This document shows positions 34,090 through 42,694 of a stretch of 49,611 nucleotides of DNA, one piece after another. Numbering within the stretch: position 1 is the stretch's first letter; every line of letters begins with the position of its first letter. Under the pieces are notes generated by a model. That model made no database searches. It worked only from the letters and a program-made list of their open reading frames with translations, and was not told the origin of the DNA. The translations under genes and the position numbers were made by a program. Source of the stretch: Pseudomonas sp. AL03 (lineage in GTDB: Bacteria; Pseudomonadota; Gammaproteobacteria; Pseudomonadales; Pseudomonadaceae); the NCBI RefSeq assembly GCF_029960815.1, contig NZ_JASBRE010000033.1, positions 1 through 49,611 on the forward strand, read 5' to 3'.

Positions 34090-36372
34090 ATGGAATGGCT
34101 TGGTTTGCTTTTCATTACCGAGCCTCCGAGAAGCGGGCAGGTAATACTCAATGGCGCACATGACCCTTTTCTGGTGTTCCTGGCTTATTTGGTCGCCTGT
34201 GTCGGCAGCTTTGCCACACTGGACATGGCCGAACGGGTGGGTCACGCCGAAAAAATCGCTTCGAAACGGCTCTGGCGCTGGGTCGGCGCCGGTTGCCTGG
34301 CGGGCGGGATCTGGGCCATGCATTTCATCAGCATGCTGGCATTCCAGGCGCCGGTCGAAATTCATTACCAACTGCCCATCACTCTGCTCTCGCTGTTATT
34401 CGCCCTGACCGCTTCGTGGTTGGCGATGCACACGCTCAGTCATCCGGACCTCAATTTCTGGCAGTACCTGCGGGCCGCGGTCTGGATCGGTCTGGGCATC
34501 GCGACCATGCACTATGTGGGCATGGCGGCGATGCGTTCGGTTGCAACGGCCTATTACAACCCCGCCTGGTTCGTCCTCTCCATCGTGATCGCGATTGGCG
34601 CCAGCCTTGCCGCCCTGTTGATTTCCAGCCACCTGCGCGATGGCACCGGTTTGTATCACCCACTGATCAAATTCACCGCCAGCCTGGTGCTCGGGGCCGG
34701 TATCGTCAGCATGCATTTTACTGGCATGGCGGCGCTGACCCTGGTACTGCCCACCGGCAGCCTGCCGATGCTGCCCGCTGAAAACAACCACCTGCAACTG
34801 GGGCTGACGGTGGCGATCATGGCCCTGTTGATCATCGGTAGCTGCATCAGCGCGGCACTGGCCGACAAGAAACTGCAAAACAAGGAACACGACCTGCGAC
34901 GGGTCAATGCACTGCTTAGTCAACTGGATCAGGCGCGCATGTCGCTGCAACAGGTGGCGCACTATGACGCCCTGACCAACCTGATCAACCGCCGCGGCTT
35001 CAATCAGATCTTTGCCGAGAAACTGATCGAGAAAACCAACGAGGGAGGCATGCTGGCGGTGCTGTTCCTCGACATCGACCATTTCAAGCGCATCAACGAC
35101 AGCCTCGGCCATGACGCCGGCGACGAATTGCTCAAGGTCCTGGCCAACCATATCAAAAGCTCGGTACGCAGCCACGACGACGTGGTGGCGCGCTTCGGTG
35201 GCGACGAGTTCTGCATTCTCATCGGCCTGCACGACCGTGAAGAAGCCCGGCACATGGCCCAGCGCATCATGCTGAAAATGAAAGACCCCATCGAGCTGTC
35301 CGGCCGGCGCATGGTCATGACCACCAGCATCGGCATCAGCCTGTTCCCCGAAGACGGCAAGACGTGCGAAGAACTGCTGAAAAACGCCGACCTGGCGCTG
35401 TATCAGTCCAAAGGCAGCGGCCGCAACAGCCTGCATTTCTTCAGTTCGAACCTCAGGACCCGGGCTACGATGGAGCTGCAGCTGGAAGAAGAACTGCGCC
35501 ATGCCCTGCGCGAAGACACGGGGCTGATGATCCATTACCAACCGATCTACGACCTGAAAAGCGGCCAGGTCACCAAACTGGAAGCGCTGATTCGCTGGCA
35601 ACACCCGATTCACGGCTTACTCACGCCGGAGCGCTTTATCGGCATCGCTGAGGCCAACGGGTTGATCGCTGAACTGGACAACTGGGTGCTGCGCAAGGCC
35701 TGTGAAGACCTGGGCGAGTTGTCCCGCCACGGCTGTGAAGCGCTGAAGATTGCGGTGAACTGCTCACCGCTGAACCTGGCGCGCGAGGAACTGGCTGACG
35801 AAATCGAATACGCCCTGCGCGTGGCCGGGGTTGCGCCCGAGCGCCTGGAACTGGAGGTCACGGAGAACGCGCTGATGGGCAACATCGCCAACACCCTGAT
35901 GCTGCTGCGGCAGATCCGTGCCCTCGGGGTTTCATTGTCGATCGACGACTTTGGCACCGGCTACTCATCCTTGGCCTACCTCAAGCGCCTGCCGCTGAAC
36001 ACACTGAAGATCGATCGCTCATTCATTCAGGACATTCCCAAGGCAACGCAGGACATGGAGATCGTCCAGGCGATCATCGTCATGGCGCACACCCTGCATT
36101 TGCAGGTGGTCACCGAGGGCGTCGAGACCTTCGAGCAATATGACTTTCTCGAACGCCAGGGCAGCGATTTCGTCCAGGGTTACCTGCTCAGCCGCCCGGT
36201 GCCACTGGAAGAATTACGCCCGGTACTGAACGAAATCAACCAGCGCAAGCACCCGCACACGGTCAGTCCTTTGAGCCTGGCTCGCGGTACAACTGCACTA
36301 ACGTCGACGGATCTTTTTCCAAAAAGCCCTGGCCCCCATGCAGGCGCATCAATTGTGCGGCCAATCCACTGA
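34090..36372 (+). CDS. MHYT-GGDEF-EAL cyclic-di-GMP enzyme
   Basis: A 760-residue inner-membrane protein. Residues about 25-270 form an MHYT sensor with the three motifs MHFIS, MHYVGM and MHFTGM, thought to bind copper and sense O2, CO or NO. A GGDEF domain follows (RFGGDEFCIL intact) and then an EAL domain with EALIRW, NCS, EVTEN and DDFGTGYSSLAYLK all present. Both synthesis and breakdown of c-di-GMP are possible; the inhibitory RxxD site reads SHDD and looks lost. Same architecture as MucR and NbdA of P. aeruginosa. Start chosen at 34090 (GGGG upstream). The last 110 bases overlap the opposite gene. Confidence 0.85.
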   Translation: MEWLGLLFITEPPRSGQVILNGAHDPFLVFLAYLVACVGSFATLDMAERVGHAEKIASKRLWRWVGAGCLAGGIWAMHFISMLAFQAPVEIHYQLPITLLSLLFALTASWLAMHTLSHPDLNFWQYLRAAVWIGLGIATMHYVGMAAMRSVATAYYNPAWFVLSIVIAIGASLAALLISSHLRDGTGLYHPLIKFTASLVLGAGIVSMHFTGMAALTLVLPTGSLPMLPAENNHLQLGLTVAIMALLIIGSCISAALADKKLQNKEHDLRRVNALLSQLDQARMSLQQVAHYDALTNLINRRGFNQIFAEKLIEKTNEGGMLAVLFLDIDHFKRINDSLGHDAGDELLKVLANHIKSSVRSHDDVVARFGGDEFCILIGLHDREEARHMAQRIMLKMKDPIELSGRRMVMTTSIGISLFPEDGKTCEELLKNADLALYQSKGSGRNSLHFFSSNLRTRATMELQLEEELRHALREDTGLMIHYQPIYDLKSGQVTKLEALIRWQHPIHGLLTPERFIGIAEANGLIAELDNWVLRKACEDLGELSRHGCEALKIAVNCSPLNLAREELADEIEYALRVAGVAPERLELEVTENALMGNIANTLMLLRQIRALGVSLSIDDFGTGYSSLAYLKRLPLNTLKIDRSFIQDIPKATQDMEIVQAIIVMAHTLHLQVVTEGVETFEQYDFLERQGSDFVQGYLLSRPVPLEELRPVLNEINQRKHPHTVSPLSLARGTTALTSTDLFPKSPGPHAGASIVRPIH

Positions 36373-37159
36373 TCGGCGTGGCTGAACCCTGTTCGCGGGA
36401 AAATTTCACCGCTGTGTCCAGATCCTTGAGCAGCGTGCGCACGTGCCATTTCACCGGTTCGAACCGGCTCTCGGCCATTTGCGGGGCGAGGATCTGTAAC
36501 GGTTTTGAGTCGGCGAAACCGCCGGCCAGCGCATCGGCGATCAGACTAGCCTCGACGCCTGAACGCTCGGCCAACGCCACCACTTCGGCGATCACCAACG
36601 CATTGCAGGCGACAATCATCTGATTGCACACCTTGGTCACCTGCCCTGCCCCGACTGCCCCCATGTGAGTCACGCGCTGGCCGACGGTCAACAACACCGG
36701 GCGCACGCGCTCAAGATCTGCCGTTCTGCCGCCCACCATGATCGCCAGGCTGCCAGCCTCGGCACCGGACACACCGCCAGACACGGGCGTATCCATCCAA
36801 CTCATGCCGGTGGTGTTGATCAGCGCCTCGGCCATTTCCCGGGTCGCCGTGGGTTCCAGACTGGAAAAGTCCACCAGCACTTGACCCCTTTTCGCCCCCT
36901 CAGCAATGCCAGCCGAGCCAAAAATCACCTCTCGAACCACCGAAGTATCCGCCAGGCACAACATCACCACGTCGGCGTGCTGACACAGTTGCGCAGGCGT
37001 GGCGACTTGCCGGGCGCCGGCCTCGACCAGCGGCGCGCACTTTGCCGGATTGCGGTTCCACACGGTCAGCGGATAGCCCGCGGCCAGCAGGCGCAGACAC
37101 ATCGGCAAACCCATCAGGCCGATCCCGGCAAACCCGAGCGAAGGTAACGTTGCCATCAT
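36263..37159 (-). CDS. NAD(P)-dependent oxidoreductase, 3-hydroxyisobutyrate dehydrogenase family
   Basis: Beta-hydroxyacid dehydrogenase of 298 residues. The Rossmann motif is GFAGIGLMGLPM at 9-20; the substrate loop is DTPVSGGVSGAEAGSL at 123-138 and the catalytic lysine K176 lies in GAGQVTKVCNQM. It oxidises a beta-hydroxyacid, perhaps 2-hydroxy-3-oxopropionate (tartronate semialdehyde) or 3-hydroxyisobutyrate; the exact one cannot be told. GGAGG precedes two adjacent ATGs (37159 and 37156). Its 3' end overlaps the c-di-GMP gene tail-to-tail by 110 bases. Confidence 0.85.
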   Translation of the reverse strand: MMATLPSLGFAGIGLMGLPMCLRLLAAGYPLTVWNRNPAKCAPLVEAGARQVATPAQLCQHADVVMLCLADTSVVREVIFGSAGIAEGAKRGQVLVDFSSLEPTATREMAEALINTTGMSWMDTPVSGGVSGAEAGSLAIMVGGRTADLERVRPVLLTVGQRVTHMGAVGAGQVTKVCNQMIVACNALVIAEVVALAERSGVEASLIADALAGGFADSKPLQILAPQMAESRFEPVKWHVRTLLKDLDTAVKFSREQGSATPISGLAAQLMRLHGGQGFLEKDPSTLVQLYREPGSKD

Positions 37160-37356
37160 TTGGCCTCCTTTTGATTAAAGATCGTCGAATATTGGCCGAT
37201 TCATCATGACTTAGGAAAGGATTCCCCCGAGCGATGCGCAGGCCAAGGCCCTGACGCTTGGGCCAAATACGCGCTGAAAAAAGACGCGAGATCCCATCCG
37301 TGATGGTTCGACGACCGCTTGTCGCCCAACCAACCAGCCCAGGTATATGGCGCACA

Positions 37357-39552
37357 ATGAATTCTAAAAACAATCCGGCCGCTGCGATATCCGATCTGAC
37401 GCTGAGCCCGGCGGCGAACAGCCCCGCACCGTCGAAGTCATTGACGCCATCGCGCCCGTTGGCGACTCAGCAATACCTGTACTTCACCGAAACCAATACC
37501 GACCGCATCCTCGATAATCTCGACGGCCTACGCGACATGGTGTTCCCGCGCCCACCGCATCTGGAAGGCGACAGTGAACAGCACAGCGATCAGGAATTCC
37601 CGTCGGTCTGCCTGATCGGCCTGGGCCGCTGCGGTTCGAACATCGCGTTGGACGTGGCGGAGTTGGTATACAACGCCCGCAAGTTCTACCTCAACGAATT
37701 CAATAACGAAGACCGTCTTTCGCCGGACAAACGCTACGCCGAAAAGGGCTACAGCCCGGCACAGTGGATTCGCAACAATCTGCGTCTGGGTCCGAACAAG
37801 GCCCCAAAACCGGTGTTCCTGGTTGAACCACTGGTCATGCTTGGCGACCTGGACAAAGACATCGCCGGTCGTATCCGCTTCTCGCGCAAGGGCGAAAAAA
37901 GCGGCTTTTTGCGTGACTACAGCAAAATGAAAATCATGGACTTGTCGGAAGTCCACGCCGGTGGCGCCGGTAACGCGCCGATCCTCGGTCAGTACTTGGC
38001 CAAGATCATCCTGAACAAGGACACCCAGCGTTTCTCCAGCCCTGACTGGAAGATGATTCACTCGTACCTGATCGACAGCTGCGGGATCAAGGCCAACCAG
38101 TCGCGCCTGTACTTCTCGATTTTCAGTGCCGGCGGCGGTACCGGTTCGGGCATGGCCTCGGAATTCGGCCTGGCCCAGCAGCACTCGTACATGAACAAGA
38201 CGTTCGATACCAAACCGATGGACGAACACGACAGCAAAAGCGGCCATGCTTTCGTCTTCGAGCCGATCTTCACCAGCGGTATCTGCGTGCTGCCGAACAT
38301 TTCCGATCACCGCAGCGAAATGTCCGAGGCGCTGCACATCAACGCCGGTCGCCTGCTGTGCAAGTACCTGTCGGAAGAGTGGGACTTCTCCTACAACTTC
38401 GACAATGAAGACAGCAGCGAAGCCAGTGTCATGGGCCGGATCCGTCCATGGAACGCGATGATGCTGATCTCCAACGACATCATGCGTTATGCCGAAGAAA
38501 GCGATGACGGCAACATTCAGAACATCGACGTCAACGCGATGGAAAAGCACGCCAACCAATACATCTCACAGCAGATCTTCAACATTCTGACGGCTCAAGC
38601 GGTCACCACCGACTATGACCAGAACTATTTCCGTCGGGCCGGCATCGACATTGGCGAAACCATTCGCCTCGACGCCAACGACCTGTTCATGAGTCTGGCC
38701 GGCCCCGTAGCGATTGCCTACGCCGAGTCTGTTGTGCCGGAAACCCCGCCGCCGAGCAGCGACAAATTCAAGGTGTTCGAGAAAGAGCCGCAACGCCTGA
38801 ACATCGATGACTTGTTCTTCCGCTCCATTGACTTGCCGCACTTCAACAAAGTGACCCAGGCGATCGAAGGCATCAGCCTGTTGCCGATCGAGTCCAAGCG
38901 CTATCGCGCCTCGCTGGAGCAGTACAAGAATTCGGGCTATGACGCGGCCGCATTGCACGACCTGCACTTCTTCAAGAATTGCTCGTCGGTGGTCTCGATT
39001 GTTTCGTTGCCCAAAGACTACAAGTTGTCCTACATGGACCTGAACCGGTTGAAGACCCACCTCAACAGCCTGTTCCCGAACACCACGCTCAAGCGTTATG
39101 CGCTGGTGATCGGCGCCTCGGCCAACCTGTCACTGACCACCCTGATCGCCAAGAGCCCGTGCCTGTCGGACGACTTCCTGACGCTGATCGTGGCCTTCAT
39201 CAAGCGTTGCTTTGCGAAAAACCCGTACCGCTTTGACGAGACCCTGGATAACTCGATCCTGGACTTCATCATTAACGAAGATTTCGACGAAGACCGGATC
39301 GACGAGCTGCTTAATGAATTTGAGAACCCGGCGAAGATCCTCGACACCAATTGGTACGCGATCAAACCGATGTACGAGAAGAAGTACCGTGAGCTGATCA
39401 ATGACAAGGACAAGTTCGTCTCGATCAACGACATTCGTTTGTCCCGGGATTGCGTGAAGAAGGCGATCAAGTACCTGCGTGAGATCTACCGTCACCGGAT
39501 TGGCAAGACCAAGGTTATTTCCCTCAATAACCACACCGGCAAGACCTTCTAA
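37357..39552 (+). CDS. Tubulin/FtsZ-superfamily protein, large orphan type
   Basis: A 731-residue protein. Residues 84-95 (VCLIGLGRCGSN) look like a nucleotide-binding strand-loop; 257-265 (SAGGGTGSG) is the tubulin signature GGGTGSG that binds GTP phosphates; 389-396 (NIDVNAME) may be the T7 synergy loop that completes the GTPase site of the next subunit. Length is nearly twice that of FtsZ; residues after about 430 show no domain I know. It resembles the Tubulin-like bacterial families (for example Tubulin_2 or FtsZl), not cell-division FtsZ. The ATG at 37357 is chosen by where sequence becomes protein-like; the frame is open from 37258. It stands alone. Confidence 0.75.
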   Translation: MNSKNNPAAAISDLTLSPAANSPAPSKSLTPSRPLATQQYLYFTETNTDRILDNLDGLRDMVFPRPPHLEGDSEQHSDQEFPSVCLIGLGRCGSNIALDVAELVYNARKFYLNEFNNEDRLSPDKRYAEKGYSPAQWIRNNLRLGPNKAPKPVFLVEPLVMLGDLDKDIAGRIRFSRKGEKSGFLRDYSKMKIMDLSEVHAGGAGNAPILGQYLAKIILNKDTQRFSSPDWKMIHSYLIDSCGIKANQSRLYFSIFSAGGGTGSGMASEFGLAQQHSYMNKTFDTKPMDEHDSKSGHAFVFEPIFTSGICVLPNISDHRSEMSEALHINAGRLLCKYLSEEWDFSYNFDNEDSSEASVMGRIRPWNAMMLISNDIMRYAEESDDGNIQNIDVNAMEKHANQYISQQIFNILTAQAVTTDYDQNYFRRAGIDIGETIRLDANDLFMSLAGPVAIAYAESVVPETPPPSSDKFKVFEKEPQRLNIDDLFFRSIDLPHFNKVTQAIEGISLLPIESKRYRASLEQYKNSGYDAAALHDLHFFKNCSSVVSIVSLPKDYKLSYMDLNRLKTHLNSLFPNTTLKRYALVIGASANLSLTTLIAKSPCLSDDFLTLIVAFIKRCFAKNPYRFDETLDNSILDFIINEDFDEDRIDELLNEFENPAKILDTNWYAIKPMYEKKYRELINDKDKFVSINDIRLSRDCVKKAIKYLREIYRHRIGKTKVISLNNHTGKTF

Positions 39553-39563
39553 GACTTGGTCAC

Positions 39564-39594
39564 GATCGTTCCCATGCTCCGCGTGGGAACGATC
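39564..39594. repeat. Palindromic intergenic repeat (GATCGTTCCCAC family)
   Basis: GATCGTTCCCA and TGGGAACGATC flank TGCTCCGCG. Best-preserved of three copies. It lies 11 bases after the stop of the tubulin-like gene and may serve as its transcription stop. Confidence 0.7.
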
Positions 39595-39738
39595 ACATTC
39601 AGAAACAATTAAGCAGCCATCAGGCTGCTAACAAAACTGTTCCCGTTACGTTTACGTCACCCTCGCCAAGACCCTGCTGTGGCCTTTCTCTACGGCAACA
39701 TGCCATCACGCTACTCGGCTACACACTTTTGTCCGATA

Positions 39739-39767
39739 AAGCCGCGCACCAATCAAGTGCACGGCTT
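39739..39767 (-). terminator. Hairpin after the DUF2288 gene
   Basis: On the minus strand AAGCCGTGCAC and GTGCGCGGCTT pair around a short loop, followed by a weak T stretch (TATC). It begins at the stop codon of the DUF2288 gene. Confidence 0.45.
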
Positions 39768-40072
39768 CAGCTCGTCGTCCTTTCCTGGATCAGAATCCAC
39801 GGCGAAACGACCACTGCCCACAGCTCTGGATCGCGTTCAAAAAGATCCAGCGCCCGTGTTTCAGACAGCTTGGCGACTTTGTCGGCGGCCAGCCAGGCAG
39901 CCACTTTCTCGCCTTCATCAGTCGCCACTGCCTGCGCTGCAGCGATCAAATCCAGACCGGGGTCGACCCACAATAGGGCACCCTTGGCGAAGAACGGCTC
40001 CAGCTCTTTCCAGGTAATAGATGCGGTTTCACCAAGCAGCTTGGCATAGAGGGTGCTAGGTTCTTGAGTCAT
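39767..40072 (-). CDS. DUF2288 protein
   Basis: A 101-residue cytoplasmic protein with the pattern of DUF2288 (YAKLLGETASITWKELEPFF, then GALLWVDPGLDLIAAA and VAAWLAADKVAKL). Function unknown. ATG at 40072 chosen, with AGGA four bases upstream; the open frame goes on to 40102. Single gene between the tubulin-like gene and the Bra operon. Confidence 0.8.
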   Translation of the reverse strand: MTQEPSTLYAKLLGETASITWKELEPFFAKGALLWVDPGLDLIAAAQAVATDEGEKVAAWLAADKVAKLSETRALDLFERDPELWAVVVSPWILIQERTTS

Positions 40073-40410
40073 GGGTCCTGTCCGGAAAATAAACTGACGC
40101 AATCATAACGTCGGTGGTCTGGCAGAAAAACCCGGATGCAATTGAGTCACTGATTGAAAAGTGCAGGAAAGCCAAGGATTGCTGTTAATTCAGCCTGAAC
40201 CCCCGCCGCAATTCTGTCTTTTTCTTTCAATAAAGCGACACCTTCAGGTTTTGCCCCCTGGCGCCAGCTTCCCAGGCTAACAATTGGCGCTCTACACTGT
40301 ACCGGTACAGTTGCCGGGGGCATTTTCCGGAGGATATCGACGATATCTGACCCGGTTCTGCTGCTACGGCGCCAGGACTATAAAAACTACAACAGTAAGA
40401 GTGGAGCACT

Positions 40411-41538
40411 ATGACTAAGGCTACTAAGCAGATTTCCAAACTGTTTGCCGCTATGGTTCTGGCCGGGGTTGCCAGCCATTCGTTCGCAGCTGACACCATC
40501 AAGATCGGCATCGCCGGCCCTAAAACCGGCCCTGTAGCCCAATACGGCGACATGCAGTTCAGTGGCGCCAAAATGGCCATCGAACAGATCAACGCCAAAG
40601 GCGGCGTAGACGGCAAGAAACTCGAAGCCGTTGAATACGATGACGCCTGTGATCCAAAACAAGCGGTAGCGGTCGCGAACAAAGTCGTCAACGACGGCGT
40701 CAAGTTCGTGGTCGGTCACCTGTGCTCCAGCTCCACCCAACCGGCTTCGGACATTTACGAAGACGAAGGCGTGATCATGATCACCCCGGCTGCCACCAGC
40801 CCGGACATCACTGCCCGTGGTTACAAAATGATCTTCCGTACTATCGGTCTGGACAGCGCCCAAGGCCCTGCCGCCGGTAACTACATCGCCGACTTCGTAA
40901 AACCGAAGATCGTTGCTGTTTTGCACGACAAACAGCAATACGGTGAAGGCATCGCCAGCGCCGTCAAGAAAACCCTCGAAGGCAAAAACGTCAAGGTTGC
41001 CGTGTTCGAAGGCATCAACGCCGGCGACAAAGACTTCTCTTCGATGATCGCCAAGCTCAAGCAAGCCAACGTCGACTTCGTCTACTACGGCGGCTACCAC
41101 CCGGAGCTGGGTCTGATCCTGCGTCAAGCCCAGGAAAAAGGCCTGAAAGCCAAGTTCATGGGCCCGGAAGGCGTGGGTAACGACTCCATTTCGCAGATCG
41201 CCAAGGACGCTTCCGAAGGCCTGCTGGTGACCCTGCCGAAATCCTTCGACCAGGATCCGGCCAACGTCGCCCTGGCTGATGCGTTCAAAGCCAAGAAAGA
41301 AGACCCAAGCGGTCCGTTCGTGTTCCCGTCCTACTCGGCTGTGACCGTCATCGCTGACGGTATCAAGGCTGCCAAGAGCGAAGACACTGCCAAAGTGGCT
41401 GCTGCCATCCACGCTGGCACTTTCAAAACGCCCACTGGCGACTTGAGCTTCGATGACAAGGGCGACCTGAAAGACTTCAAATTTGTGGTTTACGAGTGGC
41501 ACTTCGGCAAACCTAAAACTGAAGCAAAACCTCAGTAA
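40411..41538 (+). CDS. braC: BraC/LivJ, branched-chain amino-acid binding protein
   Basis: Periplasmic binding protein of 375 residues for Leu, Ile, Val (and often Ala/Thr). The signal peptide is about residues 1-26, cut after SHSFA; the mature part starts ADTIKIGIAGPKTGPVAQYG. Typical segments: VVGHLCSSSTQPASDIYEDE near 108 and YGGYHPELGLILRQA near 227. First gene of the importer operon; a hairpin separates it from livH, so it can be made in excess of the membrane parts. Confidence 0.95.
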   Translation: MTKATKQISKLFAAMVLAGVASHSFAADTIKIGIAGPKTGPVAQYGDMQFSGAKMAIEQINAKGGVDGKKLEAVEYDDACDPKQAVAVANKVVNDGVKFVVGHLCSSSTQPASDIYEDEGVIMITPAATSPDITARGYKMIFRTIGLDSAQGPAAGNYIADFVKPKIVAVLHDKQQYGEGIASAVKKTLEGKNVKVAVFEGINAGDKDFSSMIAKLKQANVDFVYYGGYHPELGLILRQAQEKGLKAKFMGPEGVGNDSISQIAKDASEGLLVTLPKSFDQDPANVALADAFKAKKEDPSGPFVFPSYSAVTVIADGIKAAKSEDTAKVAAAIHAGTFKTPTGDLSFDDKGDLKDFKFVVYEWHFGKPKTEAKPQ

Positions 41539-41562
41539 GGCGTTGCCTGACTGACTGCCAAT

Positions 41563-41594
41563 AAAGCCCACGGCGTGCCGTGGGCTTTGTTTTA
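41563..41594 (+). terminator. Terminator/attenuator between braC and livH
   Basis: AAAGCCCACGG/CCGTGGGCTTT stem with a CGTG loop and a T-rich tail, 25 bases after the braC stop. Probably partial, giving more binding protein than permease. Confidence 0.8.
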
Positions 41595-41770
41595 CGAATG
41601 TATTGGGCCGCGCTGGCGTGATCCGCCAGTCTCCCCACCTGAAAATCTCAAAACCGTCATCAGCGGTTCGCTGGCAAACCTCGCGTTCGAAGTGGATGCA
41701 GATCCACGGGGCTCGAGCGGGAAAATGACTCCACCAGTGAAATGCGTATCAGGTTTTTAGGAGCGCTGTA

Positions 41771-42694
41771 ATGCCTGACATCTATCACTTTTTCCAACAG
41801 CTGGTTAATGGTCTGACCATTGGCAGCACATATGCCCTGATCGCCATCGGCTATACGATGGTTTACGGCATCATTGGAATGATCAACTTCGCCCACGGCG
41901 AGGTGTACATGATCGGTTCGTACGTGGCGTTCATCGCCATCGCCGGGCTGGCCATGATGGGACTCGACAGTGTCCCGCTATTGATGACCGCTGCTTTCAT
42001 CGCGACCATCGTTGTTACCAGTGCCTACGGTTACAGCATCGAACGGATCGCCTACCGCCCCTTGCGCGGCAGCAACCGTCTGATTCCGCTGATTTCCGCC
42101 ATCGGCATGTCGATCTTCCTGCAGAACACGGTTCTGCTGGCGCAAGACTCCAAGGACAAATCCATCCCCAACCTGATCCCCGGCAACTTCTCCATCGGGC
42201 CAGGTGGCGCACATGAAGTGCTGATTTCCTACATGCAAATCGTGGTGTTCGTGGTGACCCTGGTCGCCATGCTCGGCCTGACGCTGTTCATCTCCCGCTC
42301 TCGTCTGGGTCGCGCCTGCCGCGCCTGTGCCGAAGACATCAAGATGGCCAACCTCTTGGGTATCAACACCAACAACATCATCGCCCTGACCTTCGTCGTC
42401 GGTGCCGCACTGGCGGCCATCGCGGCCGTGCTGCTGAGCATGCAATACGGCGTGATTAACCCGAACGCCGGTTTCCTGGTCGGCCTCAAGGCCTTCACCG
42501 CAGCGGTACTGGGCGGTATCGGCAGCATCCCCGGAGCCATGCTCGGCGGGATCGTGCTGGGGGTGGCGGAAGCCTTTGGTGCCGATATCTTCGGCGACCA
42601 GTACAAGGACGTCGTGGCATTCGGCTTATTGGTTCTGGTGTTGTTGTTCCGGCCAACCGGCCTGCTGGGCCGTCCGGAGGTTGAAAAAGTATGA
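41771..42694 (+). CDS. livH: BraD/LivH, permease
   Basis: Inner-membrane permease of 307 residues with about eight helices, of the LivH type (NGLTIGSTYALIAIGYTMVYGIIGMINFAHGEVYMIGSY at 13-51). It forms the channel with LivM. GGAG lies eight bases before the ATG. It overlaps livM by four bases (ATGA). Confidence 0.95.
   Translation: MPDIYHFFQQLVNGLTIGSTYALIAIGYTMVYGIIGMINFAHGEVYMIGSYVAFIAIAGLAMMGLDSVPLLMTAAFIATIVVTSAYGYSIERIAYRPLRGSNRLIPLISAIGMSIFLQNTVLLAQDSKDKSIPNLIPGNFSIGPGGAHEVLISYMQIVVFVVTLVAMLGLTLFISRSRLGRACRACAEDIKMANLLGINTNNIIALTFVVGAALAAIAAVLLSMQYGVINPNAGFLVGLKAFTAAVLGGIGSIPGAMLGGIVLGVAEAFGADIFGDQYKDVVAFGLLVLVLLFRPTGLLGRPEVEKV

Noticed and set aside
37258..37356. Upstream extension of the tubulin-like gene from a TTG
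   Set aside because: The 33 extra residues look non-conserved and have no ribosome-binding site; the ATG at 37357 is preferred, though not proven.
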